Source: Candidatus Planktophila lacus (GTDB taxonomy: Bacteria > Actinomycetota > Actinomycetes > Nanopelagicales > Nanopelagicaceae). From it: DNA of 64,000 bases. A program made the translations under genes and the position numbers. The notes under the pieces are model-generated. The model searched no databases. It saw nothing but the letters and a program-made list of their open reading frames with translations, and had not been told where the DNA came from. The stretch lies in the NCBI RefSeq assembly GCF_002288325.1, contig NZ_CP016780.1, forward strand, positions 496,001 through 560,000. The letters are read 5' to 3'. Shown in pieces: positions 35,006 to 43,506 of the stretch (the first letter of the stretch is position 1; each line of letters begins with the position of its first letter).

Positions 35006-35490
35006 TCTCCAACAATCATTGGGGTGGCGCCTGTGCAAGTAATTAACTCGGCATAACTAGTTGGGTAGACAGCATGCGGATGTCCAGATGCTGCCCAAAC
35101 GACCTCGTAGTCATTTAGCGCTTGATCAATCAGGATCTTCTCAGGTTGGCTAATCCAACCAAGTGGTGCAACTCCACCTACTGAATAACCAGAAACTTCT
35201 TTTACATAATTGGCATCGGCGCGGCCAAGTTCGGTGATACCTAAATTCTTCGCAACTAAATCAGTATCAACGCGGTGGCGACCACTGGTGATGATCAATA
35301 GGGGATTGCCTGAAGGAAGTTTGAAGATAAGAGAAGAGGCGATTTGCCCAACTTCAATTCCTAAACCATTGGCGGCATCGACTGCAGTTCGGGCGGTCTC
35401 AGCAAGAACAGTTACTTGTCCTTTAACGCCAAGGTCGGTGGCTGCTTGAATAAAGCGTTTTACCGCTGCCTTTTCGAGGATGCCTTCCAT
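35002..35490 (-). CDS. YbaK/EbsC-family aminoacyl-tRNA deacylase
   Basis: The 162-residue protein has the YbaK/ProX fold, whose members hydrolyse mischarged aminoacyl-tRNAs such as Cys-tRNA(Pro). Family features are an early TVLAETARTAVDAANGLG, IASSLIFKLPSGNPLLIITSG, the lysine-bearing LVAKNLG, and SVGGVAPLGW near the end, followed by VVWAASGHPHAVYPTSYAEL. It converges on arsC with a 4-bp overlap and diverges from the MFS gene. Its precise tRNA substrate is not determinable. Confidence 0.88.
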   Translation of the reverse strand: MEGILEKAAVKRFIQAATDLGVKGQVTVLAETARTAVDAANGLGIEVGQIASSLIFKLPSGNPLLIITSGRHRVDTDLVAKNLGITELGRADANYVKEVSGYSVGGVAPLGWISQPEKILIDQALNDYEVVWAASGHPHAVYPTSYAELITCTGATPMIVGD

Positions 35491-35512
35491 AGTTGCAGGA
35501 TACCCTTGGCAA

Positions 35513-36724
35513 ATGTCTATCGGAGCACTTGATCAAAACCACCGTGCGAAATTAGCGAGAAATTCTCTGCGGGTCTGCTTCCTCTTGCTCGGAATAGTTT
35601 CTATGGGTTGGGTTCCGCGCATTCCCGAGATTAAAGATCTAATCGGGCTTTCAAATGGAGCTTTTGGCTTTGTTCTTTTGGGAAGCACCTTTGGTTCGAT
35701 TACTGGTGCGCAGCTTGCCGGAAGGTTGATGCATACCTTCGGATCGCAGAAAGTGATTTTCGTTGGAGTATTCATCATGCCTGCTGGGTTAGCGGGTATG
35801 GGCCTAGCAACTAATGCAGTGGCGCTTTTTTTAAGTTTGTACACCATGGGGTTTGGGTATGCCTTGATTGATATGTGTTACAACTTTCAGGCAACAGTTG
35901 TTGAAAATATTTTGGAACGACGATACATGTCCTCATTTCACGCAATGTGGAGCATGGGCGCGTTTGTGACAACTGTTCTTGGTGGCGCAATTACTCGCCA
36001 TGTTTCACCGCGCACAAATTTGGTTGCCATTGCGATCGTCTCTCTGATCGCCTATCTCATCGCTGCTTACTATTTGCTTCCTTCATCGATTGATGGGCAT
36101 AAGGGCGATGAAGAACATCAAGCAAAGATTCCGCTTTTCGGTAAATCTGTTATGCCGCTCTGGTTCTTGGGCGTCGGACTTCTCGCCAGCTTGGTCGGTG
36201 AAGGCGCGGCAAGTGACTGGGGCGCAATTTTATTGCGCGATGAAATGGGCTATGGCAAAGGTGTTTATGCATCAGCATTCGCATCCTTTGCTCTCGCCAT
36301 GATTGTCAGCCGCTTCTTAGGCGATCGCGCACTCGATTATTTCGGTCCAGCGCGTTTAGTAAAACTTGGTGGATATTTCGGCGGAAGTATTTGGGGGATT
36401 GCGATGCTAATTGCGATTCCAATGTCGGATTCTTATCCAATTCCTGCGCTGATAATTGTGAATATCGGCTTCATCGCAGCAGGCCTTGGCATTGGTCCAA
36501 TGTTTCCTGCATTTATCTTGGCGGCAAGTAAGACTCCAGGGATTGCGCCAGCTGTTGCAATATCGCGCGTTGGTGTAATTGGTATCGCAGGCTTCTTCTT
36601 CGGTCCAACGGTTACAGGTTTGATCGCCGAATATACAAATCTTTCAATTGGTATGGCTTATCCGGTTTTGATGTTGATTCTGGCGGGCTTCTTATCGAAG
36701 TCGATTAAGACAGGTAAGGCTTAA
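35513..36724 (+). CDS. Major facilitator superfamily transporter
   Basis: The protein has 403 residues from the ATG at 35513 (MSIGALDQN) and about twelve membrane segments. An early SMGWVPRIPEIKDLIGLSNGAFG block resembles the fucose/YbjJ-like branch of the MFS. A charged central loop near residue 200 (GHKGDEEHQAK) separates the two six-helix halves. The substrate is unknown. A longer frame from 35480 would overlap the divergent deacylase gene, so the shorter start is preferred. The 3' end overlaps the convergent TauE/SafE gene by 4 bp. Confidence 0.85.
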   Translation: MSIGALDQNHRAKLARNSLRVCFLLLGIVSMGWVPRIPEIKDLIGLSNGAFGFVLLGSTFGSITGAQLAGRLMHTFGSQKVIFVGVFIMPAGLAGMGLATNAVALFLSLYTMGFGYALIDMCYNFQATVVENILERRYMSSFHAMWSMGAFVTTVLGGAITRHVSPRTNLVAIAIVSLIAYLIAAYYLLPSSIDGHKGDEEHQAKIPLFGKSVMPLWFLGVGLLASLVGEGAASDWGAILLRDEMGYGKGVYASAFASFALAMIVSRFLGDRALDYFGPARLVKLGGYFGGSIWGIAMLIAIPMSDSYPIPALIIVNIGFIAAGLGIGPMFPAFILAASKTPGIAPAVAISRVGVIGIAGFFFGPTVTGLIAEYTNLSIGMAYPVLMLILAGFLSKSIKTGKA

Positions 36725-37458
36725 ATCCAAGTTTGCAATAAAGTAAAGATTGCCAATACAACGAGTACGCCGGCAAAGAACTTCTTTGCTAATACATTGC
36801 TATGAGTTTGGTGATGAGAAGACCATAAGGCGATAACCATCGCACTAGCTGCCATCACGAGTGGAATCTTCCAATCAACTTCATCCCAGTGTGATTGATG
36901 GCCAATAAATGCAGTTATCGAGTTAAGAGCAATAACAGCTAGTGAAGTTCCAGTTGCAACCCGTGCCGGCGTTCCAAAGGCATGCATCAACACGGGAATG
37001 ACTATGAAGCCACCACCGATTCCGAAAAGTCCGGTTATCGCGCCAATGCCCAAAGAGAGCAACACCAGGAAGCCAATCGACATCCTGCGTTCTTCTTGTT
37101 CTTCAGATTTTTTAAGCATTGAAAGCGCTGCAATAAACAATGTAATGCTAAATCCAGTTGTGATTACTTGATCGCTTAACTTGTGAGCCAAGATCGAAGC
37201 CGCGAGGTTGGTAACTAACCCAAGTGCCCAAATGACTACTGCTTCACGGTAGAGAATCTGCTTGGCGCGAATTTTTGGAATAGAGCCTGCTACAGCGGCA
37301 GCAAGAACTATTGCTAGCGCACCTGTGGTTGCAGGAATTGCGGTAAACCCAAATACATATAAAAGAATCGGAACCGAGAGCATTGCTCCACCGGCGCCTA
37401 CAACGCCTAAAACTGCGCCTATAGCTCCACCAGAAATCAGCGCCAGCAAGATATCCAT
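36721..37458 (-). CDS. TauE/SafE-family (sulfite/anion) permease
   Basis: The 245-residue protein has about eight membrane helices in two halves. The family's paired glycine-rich motifs are IGAVLGVVGAGGAMLSVPIL at the N-terminus and IGAITGLFGIGGGFIVIPVLM in the middle. Members export sulfite, sulfoacetate or other organic anions. No sulfur gene adjoins it, so the substrate is open. A strong terminator hairpin separates it from doxX upstream, so it must have its own promoter in 37459-37482 or nearby. Confidence 0.87.
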   Translation of the reverse strand: MDILLALISGGAIGAVLGVVGAGGAMLSVPILLYVFGFTAIPATTGALAIVLAAAVAGSIPKIRAKQILYREAVVIWALGLVTNLAASILAHKLSDQVITTGFSITLFIAALSMLKKSEEQEERRMSIGFLVLLSLGIGAITGLFGIGGGFIVIPVLMHAFGTPARVATGTSLAVIALNSITAFIGHQSHWDEVDWKIPLVMAASAMVIALWSSHHQTHSNVLAKKFFAGVLVVLAIFTLLQTWI

Positions 37459-37482
37459 TTCTTAATAATCTCACCCAAAAGC

Positions 37483-37512
37483 AAAACGGCCCCCATCTCT
37501 GGGAGCCGTTTT
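37483..37512 (-). terminator. Intrinsic terminator of doxX
   Basis: An inverted repeat with arms AAAACGGC and GCCGTTTT, extended by CCC/GGG and A/T pairs with one mismatch, closes on a four-base loop. On the minus strand it is followed by TTTTGCTTTT, so it should end doxX transcription. The near-symmetric arms may also work in the other direction. Confidence 0.88.
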
Positions 37513-37538
37513 GGATAAAGCTTTGTAACTTATTGAAT

Positions 37539-37967
37539 TTACTTGTTGAAGAAAGAGATGTTTCCGATGTGTGGACCGAAAGCATCTGCTGAAATTGCAC
37601 CGCTGTAGATAAGTGCGAAGATGATTAGTGATGCGCCAGCTAAAGCGAGATCCTTGTTGAAAGCGATCATTTCGTTCTGCTTTGCAGTTGCATCAGTCTC
37701 TTTCCAGTAGTTGTGGAAGATGACTGCGGCAAGCACCAAAGTGATTGCAAGCATTAGAGCGCCAAGGTCTACCCAGAAGCCGAGAGCGATGTAGATTCCA
37801 CCGAGAAGGAAGAAAAGGCCACTTGCGATTACGCCGAGCTTTGCAGCAGGCAACTTCTTGTACTTGGCATAGCCAGTCATCATTTCAAGCTTGGCAAAGT
37901 GAGCGATTCCTGAGGTGATAAAGATGAAGGCGAAAAGAATTCGACCAATTACGAGTACTGCGTCCAT
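37539..37967 (-). CDS. DoxX-family membrane protein
   Basis: A 142-residue protein with four membrane helices, the DoxX/MauE-like layout. It opens VLVIGRILFAFIFITSGIAHFAK, with LFFLLGGIYIALGFWVDLGAL in the middle and a second pair of helices ahead of a short tail. DoxX proteins are often linked to redox or electrophile stress, for example with SodA and an SseA-type sulfurtransferase in mycobacteria, but no reaction is established. It is a monocistronic unit, bounded by a terminator downstream and a perfect-arm palindrome about 60 bp upstream of its start, which suggests control by a dedicated repressor. Confidence 0.85.
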   Translation of the reverse strand: MDAVLVIGRILFAFIFITSGIAHFAKLEMMTGYAKYKKLPAAKLGVIASGLFFLLGGIYIALGFWVDLGALMLAITLVLAAVIFHNYWKETDATAKQNEMIAFNKDLALAGASLIIFALIYSGAISADAFGPHIGNISFFNK

Positions 37968-38026
37968 GGTTCTCCTTATTTAGAAACTGATTAATAGCGG
38001 TTCTGACTCTGGTAATTGTAGGGGAG

Positions 38027-38046
38027 ATAGTTGAACTTTCAACTAT
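38027..38046. promoter_or_regulatory. Palindromic operator upstream of doxX
   Basis: Two perfect 9-base arms, ATAGTTGAA and TTCAACTAT, are separated by CT. The site lies 60-79 bp upstream of the doxX start and about 100 bp upstream of the DUF6504 start. The symmetry and size fit a winged-helix dimer of the MarR or related redox-sensing type. The regulator is not encoded in this window. Confidence 0.7.
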
Positions 38047-38099
38047 TTTAAGCGTGGCGACACACCTTTCTTGCCAATGTCAGGGCCTTGGGCTAGTTT

Positions 38100-38115
38100 T
38101 CGAACACATGTTCGA
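38100..38115. promoter_or_regulatory. LexA box (SOS operator)
   Basis: TCGAACACATGTTCGA matches the actinobacterial/Gram-positive LexA consensus TCGAACRNNYGTTCGA at every defined position, and the arms extend one more base on each side. It lies 32 bp upstream of the DUF6504 ATG and so should repress the DUF6504-dnaE2-dinB operon until DNA damage. Confidence 0.93.
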
Positions 38116-38147
38116 ATTGTCCACAGGAGAGGTTTAGGCGTCCCAAA

Positions 38148-38429
38148 ATGTCAGTCCCAGAGATATCACCAGCCCACGAAGTAGTTTCCGATGGAGCAGC
38201 TACCCCCATCGAATTCACCTTTCGCGGCAAACGTTTTCGCATCCATGCAGTTCTATCGCGTTGGTGTGAAGCAGGTGGTTGGTGGAACCGGGTTAGCGAT
38301 GGCATCTATCGCCCCGATGATGGCGCTCGCGCTTTATGGACAGTTGAAGCCGCTCCTATCGGTGCACTTAACACCTTTCAATTAGAACGCGACGAGATAA
38401 CAGGTTCGTGGATCGTTAAACAAGTATGA
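38148..38429 (+). CDS. DUF6504 small protein of the SOS mutagenesis operon
   Basis: A 93-residue protein with one compact domain rich in Trp and Arg (EFTFRGKRFRIHAVLSRWCEAGGWWNRVSDGIYRPDD), then LWTVEAAP and a C-terminal beta-strand-like tail. It resembles the DUF6504 proteins commonly found beside actinobacterial dnaE2 or imuB genes; no biochemical function is known. It directly follows the LexA box and ends 7 bp before dnaE2, so it is damage-inducible together with the polymerases. Its position suggests an accessory role in translesion synthesis. Confidence 0.85.
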   Translation: MSVPEISPAHEVVSDGAATPIEFTFRGKRFRIHAVLSRWCEAGGWWNRVSDGIYRPDDGARALWTVEAAPIGALNTFQLERDEITGSWIVKQV

Positions 38430-38436
38430 GTTCAGC

Positions 38437-41400
38437 ATGAGTTTTATCCATCTACGTACATCAAGTGCCTTCTCGCTTAAATACGGGACAACGCAGCCGC
38501 AAGATCTAGTGCAACGCGCTGCCGAATTTGAATCACCGGCGCTCGCTCTCACCGATCGCGATGGTTTATCTGGCTCTATTCGTTTTGCCCGCGCCTGCCT
38601 GCAGTACGGAATCGCACCGATTATCGGAGTAAACCTAGCTATCGATTTATTAAACGACCCTAATAGTAAAAATCCAAGCGCAAAAGATCTGCCACGCGTA
38701 ACAGTTCTGGCACATGGCGATGGGGGATGGCGGGCACTTGTTCGTTTTATGACTGGGTTATCCATGAACGCCGTTGATCGCAAGCCGGTTATTACTCTCG
38801 AACTACTGCAAAGTTTTAGCGAATACTCAACACAGTTACATTTGCTGCACGGCCCTGAATCACCTTTAAGCCAAGCGCTAGTCTTGCACCGCAGCGATAT
38901 CGCCTACGAGTTATTTAATAAGACTCGCCCCTTCTTTGGCGATCAAGCAATTGACTGTGTTTCACATCTTGTTGCTGGCAAAGGCCCGTTTTCAACAACA
39001 CATGCCGCGCGCTCTTTAATCTTTGCCCGCGATCACGATATCGATGCAGTTATCACCAATGCAGTGCGGATGCGCGATGCCGCAGATGGACCAGTTGCTG
39101 ACATCCTCGATTGTGCGCGCCAATTAGTTCCGCTGCATCAACGCCACCTCGAAAGACGTAACGCCGAAGGTTATTTAAAATCTAACGAACAAATGGTTTC
39201 ACTCGCCGCCGAAATTGCGCGCGCTGCAGGAGAACGAACACCGCGCGCGCTTTTAAATACAACGCGACAATGGGCCGAACGCGCGTTGTTATCGCCACAA
39301 CGCGATCTTGGTTTAGGGGCGATCCATCTACCTGAACCCCATGTAGTCGGGGCAGATTCAGCAAATCAAATGCGCACTTTGCTGCGCAGCCGTTGCGAAT
39401 CCGGAATCAATTGGCGCTACAACGATTCAACGCTTATTGCTAAAGCGCGCACTCGTTTAGATGATGAACTAGCAACAGTTGCAACTCTTGGTTACGAGTC
39501 ATATTTCTTAACCGTTGCCGACATCACTGATATGGCTCGCCAAAATAATATCCGCGTTGCCGCTCGCGGCAGCGGCGCGGGTTCTCTGATCTGTCACTTA
39601 CTTGGCATCTCTGGCGTAGACCCGATGCGCCATGGCCTTTTGATGGAACGCTTCTGCTCACCGCTGCGTCGCGCTCTTCCCGATATAGATATCGATGTTG
39701 AATCCGCACGACGTTTAGAAATTTACGACATGGTCTTTAAACGCTATGGCGACACTGATTGGCGCGCACCAGGTGCGCTATCGCGCTGTGCAACCGTTGC
39801 GATGGTCGACACCTACCGCGCCCGAAATGCGATCCGCGATACCGGCGCCGCACTTGGTATCTCACCGATGGAGATCGATCTCATTGCAAAATCTATGCCG
39901 CATATCCGCGCTCGAAATATCGAGGCAACTCTTAAATCACTTCCCGAGCTTCGCTCACTTAATTTATCGGCGCCCCTTACCGCGATGGCGATCTCACTTG
40001 CCCAGCGCCTTGATGGCTTGCCGCGCCATTTAGCGATGCACCCATGCGCCGTTGTTCTATCTGATGCGGGTCTGCTCGATCGCGCGCCAGTTCAATTTAA
40101 CGCGGGTGGTTACCCGATGGTCGAATTTGATAAAGATGACGTTGAAGAAATCGGTTTGCTAAAACTCGACATCCTGGGTGTTCGGATGCAATCAACTATT
40201 GCCCATGCTGTTGCAGAAATAAAACGAGTTGATGAAGCCGAAATTGATATTGATGTCGTGCCGCTAGATGACACAGAAACTTACGAGTTAATCCAATCAA
40301 CGCGCACCTTAGGTATCTTCCAAGTTGAAAGCCCAGGGCAGCGCGAACTAGTAGGAAAGTTAACTCCGAAAACTTTTAACGATCTCGTTATCGATATCTC
40401 ACTCTTTCGCCCTGGCCCAGTAAAGAGCGACATGATCCGCCCCTTCTTAAGTGCGCGCCATGGCTTTACTTCGGCGCAGATAATCCACCCTGATCTATAT
40501 GAGATCTTGGCTGAAACTGAAGGAGTGGTTGTATTTCACGAACAAGTGATCTCAATTATCGCCACTATGACCGGCATATCTATGGCTGCCGCGGATGAAA
40601 AACGGCGCGCTTTAGGTAGTAAAGAAGGCCAACAAGAAGTCTGCGATTGGTTCTTTCCTGCCGCAACCGCGCGCGGTTACGAGTTAACAACTATTACCGA
40701 GATCTGGGATGTCTTGCGCGCCTTTGCATCCTTTGGTTTCTGTAAAGCACACGCTGCAGCTTTCGCACTTCCCACTTATCAATCTGCATATTTAAAGACC
40801 CACTACCCAGCAGCATTTATCGCCGGTGTTCTCACTCACGATCCGGGCATGTACCCAAAGCGTTTGATGGTTGATGAAGCGCGTCAGTTAGGCGTTGGGC
40901 TGGCACCGCTTGATATCAATTTTTCCAATGAGAGTTATACGGTTGAGAAAAGTAACGATGGCGCTTACAGCGTACGCATCGCACTTTCTACAGTTGGTGG
41001 CATTAGCGCGGGGGAGATCACTTCGATAATCGCAGGGCGCCCCTATATCGATTTAGCAGATTTCTATCGCAGATCAGGTGCCTCACATCCAATTATCGAA
41101 ACCTTAATCATGACTGGCGCTTTCGATCGAGTGCACTCGCTTAGCGATGGCGCCCTAAATCATCGCGATCTACTTCTGCATTTATCTGATCTAACTCGTT
41201 CACCTGCCTCAAATATCTCTGGTTCGCAGATGGTCTTTGGCTTTGCCCCACCTGCACTTGCCACCAGTGGATTACCTGCGATGGGCGCTTCCGAAAAAGT
41301 GCGTAACGAAGTCGAGCGCTTAGGGATGGATATCACCCACCATATGCTCGAGTTCTATGCGCCATTTCTAAATGCGATCGGCGCAGTTAAATCATCGGAT

Positions 41401-41715
41401 CTACTAACACTTCGATCACAGAGCGATATCTTGGTTGCAGGAGTAAAGGTGGCGATGCAGACCCCACCAGTGCGCTCTGGGCGGCGCGTTATCTTCTTAA
41501 CTCTCGATGATGGTTATGGTTGCACCGATTCAACATTCTTCTCTGATGCGCAAGAGGGTTTTGCTTCCACTCTCTACTCAACATCCTTATTGTTAGTCCG
41601 TGGCAAAACTAGACGCACCGGTGAACGTGGTATCTCGATCAACGCTAGTGGCGCTTGGGACCTACGCCAGGCTTATGAAAAGTGGTCGCGCAAATTAATC
41701 GAGAGAGCGATATGA
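38437..41715 (+). CDS. dnaE2: Error-prone DNA polymerase III alpha subunit DnaE2
   Basis: A 1092-residue C-family polymerase. The polymerase aspartates lie in LPDIDIDV (Asp416, 418, 420), and the third is expected in LLKLDILGV. HhH and OB-fold regions follow. Length, the SOS box and the dinB neighbour identify the mutagenic DnaE2 rather than replicative DnaE1. The N-terminal PHP domain is degenerate: the first motif reads HLRTSS (Ser9 where DnaE proteins have His), and the next reads TDRDG (Arg41 where TDHDG is usual). PHP metal-dependent proofreading is therefore probably absent. The stop overlaps the dinB ATG. Confidence 0.93.
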   Translation: MSFIHLRTSSAFSLKYGTTQPQDLVQRAAEFESPALALTDRDGLSGSIRFARACLQYGIAPIIGVNLAIDLLNDPNSKNPSAKDLPRVTVLAHGDGGWRALVRFMTGLSMNAVDRKPVITLELLQSFSEYSTQLHLLHGPESPLSQALVLHRSDIAYELFNKTRPFFGDQAIDCVSHLVAGKGPFSTTHAARSLIFARDHDIDAVITNAVRMRDAADGPVADILDCARQLVPLHQRHLERRNAEGYLKSNEQMVSLAAEIARAAGERTPRALLNTTRQWAERALLSPQRDLGLGAIHLPEPHVVGADSANQMRTLLRSRCESGINWRYNDSTLIAKARTRLDDELATVATLGYESYFLTVADITDMARQNNIRVAARGSGAGSLICHLLGISGVDPMRHGLLMERFCSPLRRALPDIDIDVESARRLEIYDMVFKRYGDTDWRAPGALSRCATVAMVDTYRARNAIRDTGAALGISPMEIDLIAKSMPHIRARNIEATLKSLPELRSLNLSAPLTAMAISLAQRLDGLPRHLAMHPCAVVLSDAGLLDRAPVQFNAGGYPMVEFDKDDVEEIGLLKLDILGVRMQSTIAHAVAEIKRVDEAEIDIDVVPLDDTETYELIQSTRTLGIFQVESPGQRELVGKLTPKTFNDLVIDISLFRPGPVKSDMIRPFLSARHGFTSAQIIHPDLYEILAETEGVVVFHEQVISIIATMTGISMAAADEKRRALGSKEGQQEVCDWFFPAATARGYELTTITEIWDVLRAFASFGFCKAHAAAFALPTYQSAYLKTHYPAAFIAGVLTHDPGMYPKRLMVDEARQLGVGLAPLDINFSNESYTVEKSNDGAYSVRIALSTVGGISAGEITSIIAGRPYIDLADFYRRSGASHPIIETLIMTGAFDRVHSLSDGALNHRDLLLHLSDLTRSPASNISGSQMVFGFAPPALATSGLPAMGASEKVRNEVERLGMDITHHMLEFYAPFLNAIGAVKSSDLLTLRSQSDILVAGVKVAMQTPPVRSGRRVIFLTLDDGYGCTDSTFFSDAQEGFASTLYSTSLLLVRGKTRRTGERGISINASGAWDLRQAYEKWSRKLIERAI

Positions 41716-42908
41716 GCCAAGAAAAGCCACAAGAGGCCACGATCTTGCATGTGGATATGGATGCCTTCTACGCATCTGTAGCCGAACTCGATCACCCAGA
41801 ACTTCGCGGCAAGGCAGTTGTTGTTGGTGCGGGTGCACGTGGCGTTGTCCTATCTGCAAACTATGCAGCACGTAAATTCGGAATTCGCGCGGCAATGCCA
41901 GTGGGCCGGGCGCAACGTATGGCGCCTAATGCAATCTTTATCGCACCAGATCACCATCGATACTCTGAAATTTCTGAACGCGTAATGAAGATCTTCGAAT
42001 CATTTACCCCGCTAGTTGAACCTATCTCACTCGATGAAGCTTTCTTAGATGTCACAGGTGCGCGCAAATTACTGGGCACAGGTCGCGAAATCGCAACAGA
42101 GATTCGCGCCAGAGTCGAGCGAGAAGAAGGCATCACCTGTTCAGTCGGTATTGCGCCTTCAAAATTTATTGCAAAGTTAGCCTCACAACATTGCAAACCA
42201 AATGGCATGCTCGAAATTACAACTGATCGCATCTTAACTTTTCTACATCCACTGCCAGTTGGCGCAATCTGGGGAGTCGGGCCAAAGACTGCTGAACAGC
42301 TGGAAAGACTTGGACTTCATACAGTTGCAGATATCGCAAACACGCCTCGCAGCACTTTGATTCGCGCACTTGGTGATGCAGCAGGTGCTTCACTTTATGA
42401 ACTTGCGTGGGGCCGCGACTATCGAGATGTCACGCCTGAAGAACCAGATAAATCCATTTCGGCGGCCGAAACTTTTTCGACAGACCTAGATAATCCAATT
42501 GAGATCTTGCAAGAGTTTCTCCGAATGACCGAGAAGGCAACTGCGCGACTTCGCGAAAAAGGTTTATTTGCAAAGACAATTTCCATCAAGGTGCGCTTTG
42601 CAGATTTCTCAACGATCAATCGCTCAAAGACTCTGCCACTTGCAATCGATAGCACTCACGAGGTTTACGAAGTTGTTAAAGCCCTTTACTTGGCGTTAAA
42701 GATCGATCGGGCCCGACTTCGTTTAGTTGGAGTTTCACTTGAGAATTTGCAGGAAGATTCACCAGAACAATTGGTCTTAGGTGCGCGCGAGAAGGGTTGG
42801 CGCGATGCTGAAGGGGCCATTGATCGTGCAAAGGCGCGCTTTGGGAGGGGCAGTGTGCGGCCGGGGCGCCTAATTAAGGCTGAATCCGATGATGATGAGA
42901 CCGACTAG
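41712..42908 (+). CDS. dinB: Y-family DNA polymerase IV
   Basis: A 398-residue translesion polymerase. The catalytic carboxylates are intact: Asp15 in HVDMDAFYAS and Asp108-Glu109 in SLDEAFLD. SVGIAPSKFIAKLAS, the WGVGPKTAEQLERLG helix-hairpin-helix and a little-finger domain (TISIKVRFADFST) follow. This separates it from ImuB, which lacks the catalytic residues. No clear QxxLF-type clamp motif stands out in the acidic tail ending SDDDETD. The ATG overlaps the dnaE2 stop (ATGA), indicating translational coupling. Confidence 0.93.
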   Translation: MSQEKPQEATILHVDMDAFYASVAELDHPELRGKAVVVGAGARGVVLSANYAARKFGIRAAMPVGRAQRMAPNAIFIAPDHHRYSEISERVMKIFESFTPLVEPISLDEAFLDVTGARKLLGTGREIATEIRARVEREEGITCSVGIAPSKFIAKLASQHCKPNGMLEITTDRILTFLHPLPVGAIWGVGPKTAEQLERLGLHTVADIANTPRSTLIRALGDAAGASLYELAWGRDYRDVTPEEPDKSISAAETFSTDLDNPIEILQEFLRMTEKATARLREKGLFAKTISIKVRFADFSTINRSKTLPLAIDSTHEVYEVVKALYLALKIDRARLRLVGVSLENLQEDSPEQLVLGAREKGWRDAEGAIDRAKARFGRGSVRPGRLIKAESDDDETD

Positions 42909-42940
42909 CAAGACCTTTGAACTTGTTCTATTGTGGGCAT

Positions 42941-43309
42941 ATGGCACTTTCCGATCGCGAATTACGCTTGCTAGCCGAGATGGAGCAGGCTCTATCAGCT
43001 GATGACCCAGCACTCGTCTCTACGCTCTCAGGTACTCGCCGTCGCGGCCCAGGCGCTGCAATTGGTGTGGTCGCTCTCATCGTAGGAATCGCCACTCTCT
43101 TTGCCGGTCTAATCGCACAAGTCACCGCCGTCGGCGTCGTCGGCTTTATCTTCGCCCTCGTAGGCGTAATCGTCTTGGCTAATGCGATCTCGGCTGCAGC
43201 TAACGGCGCTCGCCAGAGTTCCTTTGCCAAGCGCCCACGCGGTAAAGGCTTTGGAAAGGGCTTCACCCAAGGCTTTGAAGATCGTTGGGATCAGCGCAAT
43301 AACGGCTAA
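42941..43309 (+). CDS. DUF3040 membrane protein
   Basis: The 122-residue protein starts MALSDRELRLLAEMEQALSADDP, the characteristic DUF3040 opening. Two membrane helices follow (about residues 40-60 and 64-86) and then a basic, Gly/Phe/Lys-rich tail (RPRGKGFGKGFTQGFEDRW). DUF3040 proteins are found in actinobacteria, typically near the mraZ/dcw cluster, and their function is unknown. I use the ATG at 42941 because it starts at the conserved motif. A strong terminator follows. Confidence 0.88.
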   Translation: MALSDRELRLLAEMEQALSADDPALVSTLSGTRRRGPGAAIGVVALIVGIATLFAGLIAQVTAVGVVGFIFALVGVIVLANAISAAANGARQSSFAKRPRGKGFGKGFTQGFEDRWDQRNNG

Positions 43310-43331
43310 CCGCCGCTAAATCAGACCTACC

Positions 43332-43359
43332 AAGCCCTCGCTCACGCGGGGGCTTTTTT
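43332..43359 (+). terminator. Intrinsic terminator after the DUF3040 gene
   Basis: A ten-base-pair stem (AAGCCCTCGC pairing with GCGGGGGCTT, one G-T pair) with a TCAC loop is followed by a run of six T. It separates the SOS/DUF3040 region from the mraZ promoter. Confidence 0.92.
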
Positions 43360-43375
43360 GCTGTCCAAAATCGGG

Positions 43376-43452
43376 TGGGGAGGCGTGGGGAGGCGGTGGG
43401 GGATAGGTGGCGGAGGGTGGTTGAAAAAGGAGGAAAGTGGAGTAAAGTGGGG
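43376..43452 (+). promoter_or_regulatory. MraZ-binding repeats upstream of mraZ
   Basis: TGGGG-type repeats recur with about one helical turn between them: TGGGG at 43376 and 43386, TGGGGG at 43397 and TGGCGG at 43408. A second pair (TGGAG at 43438, TGGGGG at 43448) forms an AAAGTGG direct repeat 10 bp apart. MraZ is known to bind TGGGN repeats spaced by five bases in front of its own operon, so this is a likely autoregulatory operator. The region is strongly purine/G-rich on the plus strand. Confidence 0.75.
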
Positions 43453-43506
43453 GATTAAGCGGGAATTGCCGCTTACAAGAGTCCTCGGGGAAGGGGGTTC
43501 GCGAAG

